Below, one piece after another: positions 17,570-26,495 of a DNA stretch of 52,850 nt (position 1 is its first letter; every line of letters begins with the position of its first letter). The notes below the pieces were generated by a model. It had not been told where the DNA came from and searched no databases. It saw only the letters and a list, made by a program, of their open reading frames with translations. Source of the DNA: a virus. The stretch is from positions 1-52,850 of IMG/VR virus record IMGVR_UViG_3300020198_000024, one strand, 5' to 3'. The translations under genes were made by a program, and so were the position numbers.

Positions 17570-18033
17570 ACTTTAACCCTTTCATCAAATCCAGATAAAC
17601 CAATTGTTGCAGCATCACAAAAGTTTTGATCTTTAAAGTCTTTCTTCTTGCCAAAAGTCTTAATCGCAAAAGCTTGAACTTGCTCTTTTTTAGCCCAAGG
17701 ATCTTTTATAGTTTTCTTTTTCCATGAAGTTACAGTTATTAATTCAAATGGAATCTTAAATTCAGATAAAGTCAATTGAACTCCAGCTACTACTTTTGCT
17801 ATAGCTACTGTTGTTGCTGGATTTTGAATATAAAGCTCTTTTTCTACCATAGCCTTGTTAATTATTTTAATAGAACGTTTCATTTTCTTTTTAAAAGCTG
17901 GTACAATTTCAAGAAATCTTTCATCAGAAAGTGCTGCTTTACTCTCACATTTAAATAACTTCTTTAATTTTTTATCATCATCTAAAATTGCTACATGAAT
18001 AGCTTTAGAAGAACAATCAATTCCTACTTTCAT
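17566..18033 (-). CDS. RuvC-like Holliday junction resolvase (155 residues)
   Basis: The RNase H-like fold is suggested by the opening KVGIDCSSKAIHVAIL, with D6 as first catalytic acid, a central helix with VAGVQL, the conserved TVTSWKKKTI block and the terminal Asp in DAATIGLSGF. Length matches the RuvC family. It would cut branched DNA before packaging, fitting its place upstream of terminase. Confidence 0.7.
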   Translation of the reverse strand: MKVGIDCSSKAIHVAILDDDKKLKKLFKCESKAALSDERFLEIVPAFKKKMKRSIKIINKAMVEKELYIQNPATTVAIAKVVAGVQLTLSEFKIPFELITVTSWKKKTIKDPWAKKEQVQAFAIKTFGKKKDFKDQNFCDAATIGLSGFDERVKV

Positions 18034-18092
18034 TTTTTGTTTTACTCATAATATTTGATGTTAACATAATGTATCTATTTATTATATGATGA

Positions 18093-18596
18093 TTAGATGT
18101 CATTACTTATAACTCCAGTTGTTCTTAATGAAACTACTCGGGATACAGCAAAATAGGCTGTATCATAAGCATCCTTTATTCCATTTAATTTTGAAATAGT
18201 AGCTTCAAGTTCAATTTTTTGGAGTTTTATCTTTTTGAGGTCCTCAGAAGATTCCATAGCTTCACCATGTAAAACTTCCCGAAGAACTCTTTTTGCCCCA
18301 GAAGAAGTATATTTTCTGTCTAATTCAGATACTTTTCGAGACAGAGCCTCATCAAAAATTGCGTCCAATGCACCTTTTCTCGAAGTTAAATCTGCTAATT
18401 GTAGCTTAACATAAACAAGATAGCCACCAAAAACTGATATATATTCTTCTAACTGCTTATTGGTTGAAGAAGGTAGATTTCCAAGAGAAATATTTTTCTT
18501 TTGGGAAATAGTTGAAACATCAATTTCTGGAATACCAAGATCTTTTAAATATTGATTAGATTTAACAATAACTCCATCATATATTTTTTGCAACAT
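18093..18596 (-). CDS. Hypothetical coiled-coil protein (167 residues)
   Basis: Predicted mostly helical, with a coiled-coil-like segment LKKIKLQKIELEATISKLNG and a Lys/Arg-rich central helix. No catalytic motif seen. It directly follows the nuclease at 18597 with no gap, and is probably part of the recombination module with it and RecA. Confidence 0.5.
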   Translation of the reverse strand: MLQKIYDGVIVKSNQYLKDLGIPEIDVSTISQKKNISLGNLPSSTNKQLEEYISVFGGYLVYVKLQLADLTSRKGALDAIFDEALSRKVSELDRKYTSSGAKRVLREVLHGEAMESSEDLKKIKLQKIELEATISKLNGIKDAYDTAYFAVSRVVSLRTTGVISNDI

Positions 18597-19283
18597 TTAA
18601 GACTCATCTTTCACTAATAAACATGGGCAATATCTATCATGAATTCCTTCGACTTCATGAAGTCGAGGCATAATACCCATATTTATAATCTTCTCACACC
18701 TCTTCAATATATTTTTCCAAGCACTTTTGCTCTGCTTAAGATCAAATATCTTTATATCTTGATTATCTTTACATTCATAAAGAACTCCACCTTGTTTAAT
18801 ATCAAGCATATTGAGATAAATTTGAAGTTGAGTCGCATGATCTGATTTTGGACCAGACAAACCAGAAAATCCATCTTTATTGATTGTCTTTAATTCCACT
18901 ACATAAATTAAACCATTCATATTAAGTAAAAAGTCTGCACGACCAGATATTGGTGGAAATTGATGCTTAACTACCACTTCTTCGTCAACCAGATAACCAA
19001 GCTGTGAAAAATATTTTTTATATCTACTTTGAGTAGCATTTCCGTGATCGAATATACGATTTAACTGCGGACTTATTTCACTAGATGGCAATCCAACATG
19101 ATATGAAAGAAAAAGAGCTCGATCACAAGAATTTCCTAAAGCAGACGGATAAAAAGTACCTTTTCTTGATTCCCCTGGAGCAACATAAAGATGCTTATCA
19201 ATACTTTTAACTAATTCTTCTCCAAATAGCTCTTCTTTAAGAGTATTCTTTTTGTTTGTAGATATTTCTTTTATTCCTGGCAT
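18597..19283 (-). CDS. RecB/Cas4-like PD-(D/E)XK nuclease (228 residues)
   Basis: Motifs in order: C53 in GNSCDRALFL, H80 in FDHGNATQ, D117 in GRADFLL, E130-L-K132 in YVVELKTI, Q152 in ATQLQIYLNML, and a C-terminal YCPCLL cysteine pair. This is the Cas4/RecB order, and the cysteines could hold an iron-sulfur cluster as in Cas4 and AddB. It lies next to recA and probably resects DNA ends for recombination-dependent replication. No CRISPR array or cas1/cas2 is present. Confidence 0.75.
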   Translation of the reverse strand: MPGIKEISTNKKNTLKEELFGEELVKSIDKHLYVAPGESRKGTFYPSALGNSCDRALFLSYHVGLPSSEISPQLNRIFDHGNATQSRYKKYFSQLGYLVDEEVVVKHQFPPISGRADFLLNMNGLIYVVELKTINKDGFSGLSGPKSDHATQLQIYLNMLDIKQGGVLYECKDNQDIKIFDLKQSKSAWKNILKRCEKIINMGIMPRLHEVEGIHDRYCPCLLVKDES

Positions 19284-19600
19284 TTTAATTCCTCGTCAAT
19301 ATCAAAAACCTCTCTCAATAGAATTTTTCTAATCTCATCTATTTTATTTGTTTTGATATGAATAATTTTTTTAATTCCAAACTCTTTAAGCTTTTCGTCT
19401 CTAATAGAATCTGCTTTCTTAAAATGACCATAAAGACCGTCAGCTTCAACAACATAAGGGACATCTTGAATTAAGAAGTCCACCCAGTAATTTCCGATAG
19501 TCACCTGTTCTTGAAAACGTAATCCAAGTTCCCTTAGAATATCTGATATTTTTTTCTCTTGTTTAGTCCCAGATTTAGGTGGCTTTTGAATTAATGACAT
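19271..19600 (-). CDS. DUF559/Vsr-like endonuclease domain protein (109 residues)
   Basis: The core YWVDFLIQDVPYVVEADG contains D41, E52 and D54 as in the DUF559 branch of the PD-(D/E)XK superfamily, followed by the conserved charged helix DSIRDEKLKEFGIKKI. It overlaps the next nuclease gene by 13 bases. Possible roles are nicking during repair or recombination, or attack on host DNA. Confidence 0.65.
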   Translation of the reverse strand: MSLIQKPPKSGTKQEKKISDILRELGLRFQEQVTIGNYWVDFLIQDVPYVVEADGLYGHFKKADSIRDEKLKEFGIKKIIHIKTNKIDEIRKILLREVFDIDEELKCQE

Positions 19601-19611
19601 AAGTTTATCAA

Positions 19612-20574
19612 TTAAGAAGCTACTTCTATATCATCCCCAAAAACTTCTTCTTTTAACTTGTCTAATTCATCTTGGGAAGACTTGAAATAAGTTCTTAGGC
19701 CGTTAATTCCCTGGGTTGTTTGTCCCTTAAACTTGTACCATGCCCCACTCTTTTCAATAAGCCCAAGTTCAATAGCTTTTCTAATAATTAATTCCATAAT
19801 ATCGAATCCACCGACGACCTTAAATGGAACGATTATATCGTCCCAAGCTTCTCCCCCAACTTTTGTCTTTTTCATCGATATTTTCATATCAAATCCAATC
19901 TTCTGCTTGTCTTCTTCAATCCAACCATCTCGACGAACCTGAAGAATCATATGAGCAAAATATGTTTGTCCAATTCCTCCTGGCATGTTATCCAATGCAA
20001 CTGGACCCATCGAAGACCTATTCTGATTAATGATAATTAGAGCAGATCCATGCTTTAAATGTCCCATTAATTTTGGCAACGCTGAATTAATAAATCTTGC
20101 TTGCCAAGCCATTGGGTTGTATCCGAATTTTTCATCCATGACTGAAGCAGGAACAAGACCTGCTATAGAATCTAACACAACGACAGGAACTCCCTTATCT
20201 AGAAGATAAACGGCAGTATCCATAGCTGTTTCACCTGTATAGCTTTGATGTACAGCAACAAGGTCTGTATCTACTCCACACTTTTTAACCCAATCTGGGT
20301 CCCAGGACATTTCAGCGTCTATCCAACCGGCTATTCCACCCCTTTGCTGGGCATTTTTAATTGCTTGCAAAGCAAGATATGATTTGCCAGAATTTGTTGG
20401 GCCAGTTAACAATGTAATTCTCTTGGTCGGTATTCCACCACCAATAAGTTTATCAAGAGGTGCTATACCAAAGGGAATCCTTGAATATTTTAGTTCTTCG
20501 CTTGAGCCAAGTTCAAGATCTTTCATTCCCTCGACAATATCTTGAATTGCTTCTTGTTGTGTTTTAGGAACCAT
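19612..20574 (-). CDS. recA: RecA/UvsX-type recombinase (320 residues)
   Basis: Strand-exchange ATPase. Walker A is GPTNSGKS (58-65), Walker B is VVVLDSIAGL, and the L1/L2 region carries INQNRSSMGPVALDNMPGG. The length is near that of short phage RecA proteins, with a C-terminal winged region. It overlaps the small upstream gene by 11 bases and is followed by two nucleases, giving a compact recombination module. Confidence 0.9.
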   Translation of the reverse strand: MVPKTQQEAIQDIVEGMKDLELGSSEELKYSRIPFGIAPLDKLIGGGIPTKRITLLTGPTNSGKSYLALQAIKNAQQRGGIAGWIDAEMSWDPDWVKKCGVDTDLVAVHQSYTGETAMDTAVYLLDKGVPVVVLDSIAGLVPASVMDEKFGYNPMAWQARFINSALPKLMGHLKHGSALIIINQNRSSMGPVALDNMPGGIGQTYFAHMILQVRRDGWIEEDKQKIGFDMKISMKKTKVGGEAWDDIIVPFKVVGGFDIMELIIRKAIELGLIEKSGAWYKFKGQTTQGINGLRTYFKSSQDELDKLKEEVFGDDIEVAS

Positions 20575-20809
20575 TGTCTTTTTCCAGTTTTGGATTAGTC
20601 ATTGCTTGGATTTTTGTAATTTCCAAATCAATTGCCTTAAGTACAAATGGCCATACTGCATTCACAGCTATCTTCGCACTGTCTAGTTGTGGTTCAATTG
20701 GAAGATCAGTATTGATATCACGAACAGTTACATCAACTCTCGCATATTGATTTGACTCAACTGGTCCAACACGTACTGTCATTCCTAAATGTTGATCAAT
20801 TGTGGGCAT
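20564..20809 (-). CDS. Hypothetical protein upstream of recA (81 residues)
   Basis: Starts at an ATG after an AAGGAGATG ribosome binding site. The first half (MTVRVGPVESNQYARVDVTV) looks like a beta-sheet segment and the C-terminus is helical. It overlaps recA, so it is translated together with it. I do not recognise a family; an accessory recombination protein is a reasonable guess. Confidence 0.55.
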   Translation of the reverse strand: MPTIDQHLGMTVRVGPVESNQYARVDVTVRDINTDLPIEPQLDSAKIAVNAVWPFVLKAIDLEITKIQAMTNPKLEKDNGS

Positions 20810-20840
20810 AATTACATCTCCTTAATGTTGTTAAGTCGTA

Positions 20841-20864
20841 AATGATTATATAAATGATTATATG
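20841..20864 (-). promoter_or_regulatory. Tandem TATAAT boxes upstream of the recA operon
   Basis: The 85-base gap between DNA polymerase and the recA operon contains two TATAAT hexamers on the minus strand (20857-20862 and 20845-20850) within a 12-base direct repeat, about 40-55 bases before the first start codon. No convincing -35 box is seen. Confidence 0.4.
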
Positions 20865-20894
20865 ATTCAGTATTCCACTAATAAGCATTTAGGA

Positions 20895-22826
20895 CTAAGA
20901 AGTTTTGTCATTTTTCTCCTTAAATTTATGCTTATGCGCTACACTGGGATGGTACACTGAAATATCAGTTGGAAGATAGACACCTAATTCTTGATTTTCC
21001 ATCAACTTCTTAATTGAATAAAGAATGTCTGGGGCCTCTTTATCATCCACTTCATACACCAACTCATCGTGAATATTATTGACGATTTTGGTCGATTGTT
21101 TCAGTAAAAATTCATCAACATCATTCAGGCGATGACATACATATTCTCCAGCCGTTCCCTGGGTTAAGTAGTTAATCAGTAGATACGCCTTGTCTGGAGT
21201 TACACTGTATCTTCTTCCATATCGATTATGAACATAACCTCGATTTGTGACGCGCTTTTCAATCAATTTTGAAAATACTTTAGCTTCTGGGATCTGCGAA
21301 AAATAGATGTCCCTAAACTCTCGTGTTTCATCAATTGATTTGTCAATCTGGTTCGCGAGTTTCTTGATTCCGATTCCATAAATCAAACCAAAGTTAATTG
21401 CTTTAGCTAATGATCGATAGAAATCAAAGCGCTTGTCATCTTGCTTCAAACCCCAAACAGTTTCAACAACCCAATTATGCGCATCCCATCCCTCCCGATT
21501 AACCATTTCGGTAATCTTTGGATTGTTCAAATACGAATAGAAGATTCTCATTTCAATTTGAGAATAGTCAAATCCTATTAACGTTCTTCCTGGATCAGTA
21601 ATGAACGCTCTTCGCACTGAAATATGCTTAGATTCATCAAAATCTTCTGTTAAATGGGAAATCCAGCTCATAAAGGATCCAGTCGCCCCACCCACATTAG
21701 ATGTTTTCTTGGCTCCCATTAAATTCTTAACCATTTCAGCGGTAGCAGAATCAATAGTAATATCATCACTAAAGGTCATTTTTAGCTTAGGAATATTTTG
21801 CGTGTTAGGCTCCGCTCCAGCAAGCCTTCCAGTAACAGTTCCCCAATTCTTAAATACTGGATGAATTCGATCATTCGAATCTACCATGTTAAGGTAAGGG
21901 TCAAAATACGTATTCTTCATCTTTTGCAGGCTTCTAAGCTCTCTAACCAACGACGCAACCGGATGATCAATTACGAGTAAGGCATTTTCTGCCCAACTGT
22001 CTGCCCCAGTTTTTGTTTTGACTGACGATGCAACACCCAGTTCCTTGAATAGCTTCGATAAATCTCTAGATGCGTTGTAATTCAAATCAAGATTGACCAC
22101 CGCCTTAATGTCTGATTCAATTTTAGCACATCTAGTATCGATTTGACCTATCGCTGTTTTACAATAGTTGGTGTCAATTTTAATTCCGAAATCTTCCATT
22201 CTAAATAATGAGGCAGTCAAGCGCTGCTGATACTTCCATAAATCAGATAGCCCTCTACTAGTGATTCTCTTTGAGAGTAAATCATAGATAAGAGCCTCTG
22301 ACCTAACATCATTCATACAATAAATAGCTAGATTTCGCTCTCCGGCAGCATTAAACTTCTTCTTTACTCCAATTAGCTTTTTGAACTCAAAATCATAGAG
22401 TGCTGCAGATGGGGATATAAAACGGGCCAACAGATCCGTCAATGAGAGGTCTGGAAATCGATCATAGATGCATAATCTAGCTAAAACTAGATCATCAGAC
22501 AAAGTCTGCTTAATTGTTGGCTTAAAGCCATTATTACTTAATCCGCCAAGGTCGAATTTGATATTTTGACCGACAAGTTCTGGTACTGTATTTAGAGCGT
22601 TCCACAGATCTTGCTTATGATTCTTCCATCTGTCAAAGCTAACCCAAAACTGGTGATCGAGATTTCCAATTCCAACTCCAATAATTTTGTCTGAGCGTCG
22701 AACATCTAATCCGGTCGTTTCAATATCAACTACAACCCATGGAGACTGCTTAATAAATGCTAAGAGAGCCGCAAAGTCTTCCGGAGTTTCTACCATCGTC
22801 ATGGATGGTCTGTAAAACGATTCCAT
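20895..22826 (-). CDS. polA: Family A DNA polymerase with 3'-5' exonuclease domain (643 residues)
   Basis: The N-terminal proofreading exonuclease has VVDIETTGLD (ExoI) and lacks a 5' nuclease domain. The polymerase has motif A in IGFDYSQIEMRIF, motif B in AKAINFGLIYGIG and motif C in NNIHDELVYEV. I chose the ATG at 22826, with AAAGG seven bases upstream, over the TTG at 22841. It is the last gene of the proposed cytosine-modification operon and overlaps nothing downstream. It must copy modified dCTP if that pathway is real. Confidence 0.93.
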   Translation of the reverse strand: MESFYRPSMTMVETPEDFAALLAFIKQSPWVVVDIETTGLDVRRSDKIIGVGIGNLDHQFWVSFDRWKNHKQDLWNALNTVPELVGQNIKFDLGGLSNNGFKPTIKQTLSDDLVLARLCIYDRFPDLSLTDLLARFISPSAALYDFEFKKLIGVKKKFNAAGERNLAIYCMNDVRSEALIYDLLSKRITSRGLSDLWKYQQRLTASLFRMEDFGIKIDTNYCKTAIGQIDTRCAKIESDIKAVVNLDLNYNASRDLSKLFKELGVASSVKTKTGADSWAENALLVIDHPVASLVRELRSLQKMKNTYFDPYLNMVDSNDRIHPVFKNWGTVTGRLAGAEPNTQNIPKLKMTFSDDITIDSATAEMVKNLMGAKKTSNVGGATGSFMSWISHLTEDFDESKHISVRRAFITDPGRTLIGFDYSQIEMRIFYSYLNNPKITEMVNREGWDAHNWVVETVWGLKQDDKRFDFYRSLAKAINFGLIYGIGIKKLANQIDKSIDETREFRDIYFSQIPEAKVFSKLIEKRVTNRGYVHNRYGRRYSVTPDKAYLLINYLTQGTAGEYVCHRLNDVDEFLLKQSTKIVNNIHDELVYEVDDKEAPDILYSIKKLMENQELGVYLPTDISVYHPSVAHKHKFKEKNDKTS

Positions 22827-22827
22827 A

Positions 22828-23937
22828 TCATAACCTTTCAATGATCGAATCTACAAAATTGATTGAAGAAAAAATGTTTGTAGATTGTTGGATAATTTGA
22901 TTTCTGAGATCTTCTCGTAATTCCTTATGATAATATATGTCGTTTGACATTAGTTTAGACAGTTCTTGCCACGAGTCAACAATCAATTGCTCAGGTAGGA
23001 CATTTTCAATTCCTCGATGTTCTTTAAAGCCAACAGGAATTGTGCCAAATAAGATTGCTTCTAACAGTCTAGCCGTAATAAATCCTGTATCAAAATATGA
23101 CTGCTTAGCCAATAGTGGGCAAAAAGCGGCCGATTGATAAATCGATCTAAAGTGAGAATGAGTTACTCTGTGATGAAACGAGATTCCAGGCCATTGTTCG
23201 ACGCATCCGCGGTACTTTTCTTCTAACCAGTTCCCATAAAAATGGATCTGCTTATTATGTCCACTTTGTAGAGGAGATATGTATCTTTCAATTATATCAT
23301 CTCGCTCGTATCTCGATCCTATGTACACAAGCTGGTTATTTCGATCGGGATCAATCATAGGAAATTGCTTGAGATCATCCATATCGAATGGGATGCCGAC
23401 CGAGATTCGGTCCATTGCCTGATGCTTTGGAAAAAATGCAGTCTCCAAAATACCCTTAAAGTTATACCTAACTTCATCATCAAGATCTAACTTATGATCT
23501 AAGTCAATACAGAATACCGGAACAGAATATTCTCTTGCCAACGTTAACACCCAGTTTTGAATAGTCAAGTCTGGATCGGTCTTTGCGGGCCCAAAATTTC
23601 TATATGTTGGGAATCTCCACTCCAGCAAGATAAGATCTAAGCTTGGAATAGTTGAGCGTAAATATTCTAACCAATTGACCGAAGGCTTAATCAATCCTTG
23701 GTATGCCGAAGCACGTTTACCAGCTGAAAATGCCACAAACAGGCTGTTTCCCAATAAGTCCCAACCAGGCTTGTCTCTATCTGGCATCAAGGAATATACA
23801 GTATGACCTCGTTTCTGAAACTCATGAATAATGCTCCAAGAATAAAAAGCATTTCCATCTGGAGAACTCATTTTAAATCCGTCAGAATCGAACTTATAAT
23901 CTCCTAAAAATCCGTAGAACTGATATCCAATTTTCAT
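22828..23937 (-). CDS. GT-B-like glycosyltransferase (369 residues)
   Basis: The layout is that of a GT-B enzyme. The N-terminal Rossmann half opens MKIGYQFYGFLGDYKFDSDG and includes HEFQKRGHTVYSL. The C-terminal half has LVYIGSRYERDD, IHFYGNW and the donor-site-like FITARLLEAILFGTIPVGF, where conserved Glu and Gly/Pro contact the sugar nucleotide. Start codon overlaps the upstream stop, with GGAG eight bases before. In this operon it is the best candidate for transferring sugar onto hydroxymethylcytosine in DNA; modification of a virion protein is an alternative. Confidence 0.65.
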   Translation of the reverse strand: MKIGYQFYGFLGDYKFDSDGFKMSSPDGNAFYSWSIIHEFQKRGHTVYSLMPDRDKPGWDLLGNSLFVAFSAGKRASAYQGLIKPSVNWLEYLRSTIPSLDLILLEWRFPTYRNFGPAKTDPDLTIQNWVLTLAREYSVPVFCIDLDHKLDLDDEVRYNFKGILETAFFPKHQAMDRISVGIPFDMDDLKQFPMIDPDRNNQLVYIGSRYERDDIIERYISPLQSGHNKQIHFYGNWLEEKYRGCVEQWPGISFHHRVTHSHFRSIYQSAAFCPLLAKQSYFDTGFITARLLEAILFGTIPVGFKEHRGIENVLPEQLIVDSWQELSKLMSNDIYYHKELREDLRNQIIQQSTNIFSSINFVDSIIERL

Positions 23938-24686
23938 ATTACATTCTCCAACTGCATTCTTAAATGTGTTGCATAGCCGTCTGGAGTTGGCCTACGATTT
24001 TGCGCTAAATAAAAGGAAGGATGCATTACGGGAATGACAGGACACTTAATGTCTTTGAAGTTAGATAAAAATGAGCCGACACTAACACCCAACGCAATTA
24101 TGAGCTTTGGATTTAGAAGCTCAAATTCTTCCGCCAAATACCCATAGCATTCGTTAAACTCTTTGGACTTACCAGCACGATTGTTTGGGAATGAACACTT
24201 CATCAAATTTGTAAACCAACAATTTTGAATCAGTTTCATTGAATACAGCACATCTCGGATCAAATGCGAGGTCGGACCATAAACTAAAACCCTGTCAAAC
24301 CTTTCGATTTCACCATTTCCGACCCCTGGAGCCTCCCCGACCACCATAACCTCAGGATTTAAATTACCAACCCCTTCTGTGTGTCTGTAAACCATAAACG
24401 GACATTTTCGACAGGTATCAGATCTCCATAGAGTAGACAATTTGGTTCTAGCAGAATTTACGTGGTTAGATTGAACCCATGGAAGAGACGTGTACTTAAA
24501 CACCCCGAGATATGCATCAGGCTTATCAATCTCGATAAACGCAGTTTTATTCCACGCAATATTGTTCTCAAACTTAATCAAAGCATCTTGAGCGACCCAA
24601 CCATATTGAATGCATTGGTTAACTAGTCGATCCCAACCATCAACCATATCTTGTTCAATCCCATGCAATTTAATCAAACAGCCCAA
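23934..24686 (-). CDS. Uracil-DNA glycosylase superfamily protein, Fe-S type (about 250 residues)
   Basis: The motifs fit family 4/5-type glycosylases: a CRKCPF cysteine pair, VMVVGEAPG (motif 1), the TNLMKCSFPNNR region and VMHPSFYL (motif 3). The start is uncertain: a TTG at 24686 overlaps the upstream gene, while an ATG at 24647 gives MVDGWDRLV. It could remove uracil from phage DNA. Some glycosylase-fold proteins in phages have been recruited to build hypermodified bases, so its place between two sugar enzymes is notable. Confidence 0.75.
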   Translation of the reverse strand: MGCLIKLHGIEQDMVDGWDRLVNQCIQYGWVAQDALIKFENNIAWNKTAFIEIDKPDAYLGVFKYTSLPWVQSNHVNSARTKLSTLWRSDTCRKCPFMVYRHTEGVGNLNPEVMVVGEAPGVGNGEIERFDRVLVYGPTSHLIRDVLYSMKLIQNCWFTNLMKCSFPNNRAGKSKEFNECYGYLAEEFELLNPKLIIALGVSVGSFLSNFKDIKCPVIPVMHPSFYLAQNRRPTPDGYATHLRMQLENVI

Positions 24687-25638
24687 CCCATTCTTTCATC
24701 GCGTCTGATAAAACGGCGAAATAATTAGAAGAATACTCAAATTGTCGTACACCGTCTGCTAACTCGATATAAAGTTCCTTAACCGTAGTTTTTGTCAATG
24801 GGATTTGGTCCACATGACGCCAAAACTTTTCGTGTACTCCAATACCCTTTGCTTCTTTGATTAGATTTGAGTATACATTACTGGCCCTAGAATGATAGAC
24901 CGTCGGGAAACCAGTTATGATAGACCATCCCATTTTGTCACATACACGCTTAACGAATAATCCAGCCCAGATGTCGTCAAACCTGTCAAACTCATAGAAC
25001 TTTCCTTGAAGCAAGAAATACATTGCTGGAGCAATATCTCTAGTAAACGCCAAGTTCATTCCGCACATTGGAAAATACGATCCGGTAGGAATTATTCTAG
25101 TCACCACCTCTTGACGATTAACCGTAGGAAGATCCGTATTTAATGCAAGTTGTGTTGGAGCATCATGATCAGCTACATTTTCCCATAATCCATGACTAAC
25201 GTGGACAGGGGAAGTCGCTCGTATGTCGTATGGATAACCGCGTGTTCTGAAGTTACACGACGATACCCAGCCAGGATCAGCCTTGTAGCTTAGATTCTTG
25301 ATATGGGTCGCAACAAACTTATCAGACCCAGGCAAGCAATCGTCGTCGATTGTCAAAATATAGTCAGCCCCGTCCTTATATGCTTTCCAGTACCCAAAAC
25401 TTCTAATACTGGCATTAAAGTGAGGAATGACCCACGCCTTTTTCTGAAGATGCATGGTAATTTCGTTTCTCGAAAAGATTTCAATATTTGACCAATTCGG
25501 TATCCCGATTTCTCTAGTGTCATGATCTTCACAAACATATATTCTGATGTTGGGGTCGTTAAACTCATGAGACCAAGAAGAAAGAAAATCTAGATTTCTA
25601 ATTGTCGGGATAACCAGAGCGACATTTGAACTACTCAT
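24670..25638 (-). CDS. Reversibly-glycosylated-polypeptide / UDP-arabinopyranose mutase family protein (322 residues)
   Basis: This is a GT-A fold with the TIDDDCLPGSDKF block (the DDDC signature) and the distinctive RFDDIWAGLFVKRVCDK ... PTVYHSRASN region, followed by IKEAKGIGVHEKFW. These blocks are characteristic of plant RGP proteins, which interconvert UDP-L-arabinopyranose and UDP-L-arabinofuranose. The start ATG at 25638 follows the stop of the kinase gene with AAAGG upstream; an upstream TTG extension lies inside the kinase gene and is rejected. In this operon it would supply or use an arabinose nucleotide for DNA glycosylation. Activity is inferred from family. Confidence 0.72.
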   Translation of the reverse strand: MSSSNVALVIPTIRNLDFLSSWSHEFNDPNIRIYVCEDHDTREIGIPNWSNIEIFSRNEITMHLQKKAWVIPHFNASIRSFGYWKAYKDGADYILTIDDDCLPGSDKFVATHIKNLSYKADPGWVSSCNFRTRGYPYDIRATSPVHVSHGLWENVADHDAPTQLALNTDLPTVNRQEVVTRIIPTGSYFPMCGMNLAFTRDIAPAMYFLLQGKFYEFDRFDDIWAGLFVKRVCDKMGWSIITGFPTVYHSRASNVYSNLIKEAKGIGVHEKFWRHVDQIPLTKTTVKELYIELADGVRQFEYSSNYFAVLSDAMKEWVGLFD

Positions 25639-25639
25639 T

Positions 25640-26131
25640 TTATAGGCCTTTCTTGCTAAGATCACTAAATAGATTTGTGACAACTTCAACTTCATTAAGA
25701 GATGGATTGTCTTTAGTCAGTCGAACGATCGTCGACTCATCTCTGATTAACCAGTCATATACTCCACGCATTGCCGCGAGATCAATGTTTGAATATGAAG
25801 AATGCGTTTGTATCGGATTATATGAATGCATGTAGATAAGAATATATTGATGATGCTTCATCAACAATTCTCTAAGTCTAAAAAACTCTTCCGTAACATC
25901 TAGATTATGTCGAACTTTAGAGAAAACGACGTCGGACCAAATGAATCGATCAAAGATCGTATCTTGAGAAAGCTGCTTGATTATATCTTCATTTTCTGGA
26001 TGAAATGATGGAAGAGCTTGAATGTTCTTTGGTCTTGCAAAAACAGACAACTGTGTTTGCTTCACTAAGCGGTTGATTAAAGTGCTTTTGCCTGATCCAG
26101 GAATACCTTCTACGATGATTAGGTTAGCCAT
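25640..26131 (-). CDS. Deoxynucleoside monophosphate kinase-like P-loop protein (163 residues)
   Basis: The ATG at 26131 gives MANLIIVEGIPGSGKSTLIN with a perfect P-loop (GIPGSGKS) at the N-terminus. TIFDRFIWSD resembles the DRF/DRS substrate loop of thymidylate-type kinases, and the length fits. The start overlaps the end of the upstream gene (ATGGCTAA). By analogy with T4 gp1 it would phosphorylate hydroxymethyl-dCMP on the way to the triphosphate; a general dNMP kinase or polynucleotide kinase role is not excluded. Confidence 0.65.
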   Translation of the reverse strand: MANLIIVEGIPGSGKSTLINRLVKQTQLSVFARPKNIQALPSFHPENEDIIKQLSQDTIFDRFIWSDVVFSKVRHNLDVTEEFFRLRELLMKHHQYILIYMHSYNPIQTHSSYSNIDLAAMRGVYDWLIRDESTIVRLTKDNPSLNEVEVVTNLFSDLSKKGL

Positions 26132-26495
26132 TTCGTAAAGCCTTAAAGTCAGAGAATTTCTTGCGCACAACGGAGGATTTCATAGTATACATGTCGACGA
26201 GGTCTTGTGGTCTCATCCCACAAATATGCATCAATCCCCAAATGAACTTTTGCACATCTATCAATTCCTCTTGCAAAGCAGGATAATCAATTTTACCAGC
26301 ATTGATTACATGAACTTTCCAATCTGCCGTATCAAGAACCTCGCTAACTTCTCTATGCAAACTTAGGACATAATGGCGAATCATGCCGATCATTTCGGCC
26401 GTCGTTAGATCTTTAATTGGCTTATTTAAAATTGTCTGAATGAAATCATCAGTAAAATCGGCTTGATCTACAAAACAATCAGTTAAGTTTTTCAT
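26124..26495 (-). CDS. dCTPase/dUTPase-type all-alpha pyrophosphatase (123 residues)
   Basis: Helical motif pairs SLHREVSEVLDTADW and ALQEELIDVQKFIWGLMH give the metal-binding E49, E52, E76, E77 and D80 of the dimeric dUTPase/MazG superfamily that includes T4 gp56. The ATG at 26495 shares ATGA with the upstream stop and has GGAG eight bases before it. Next to a predicted hydroxymethylase it most likely destroys dCTP so that unmodified cytosine is not incorporated; dUTP is an alternative substrate. Confidence 0.65.
   Translation of the reverse strand: MKNLTDCFVDQADFTDDFIQTILNKPIKDLTTAEMIGMIRHYVLSLHREVSEVLDTADWKVHVINAGKIDYPALQEELIDVQKFIWGLMHICGMRPQDLVDMYTMKSSVVRKKFSDFKALRNG

Noticed and set aside
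18597-19283. Cas4 of a CRISPR system
   Set aside because: The motifs are Cas4-like, but there is no cas1, cas2 or repeat array; the recA neighbourhood points to recombination.
25639-25695. N-terminal extension of the RGP-like protein
   Set aside because: It lies in the kinase gene in another frame and starts on a weak codon; the ATG at 25638 gives the natural family start.
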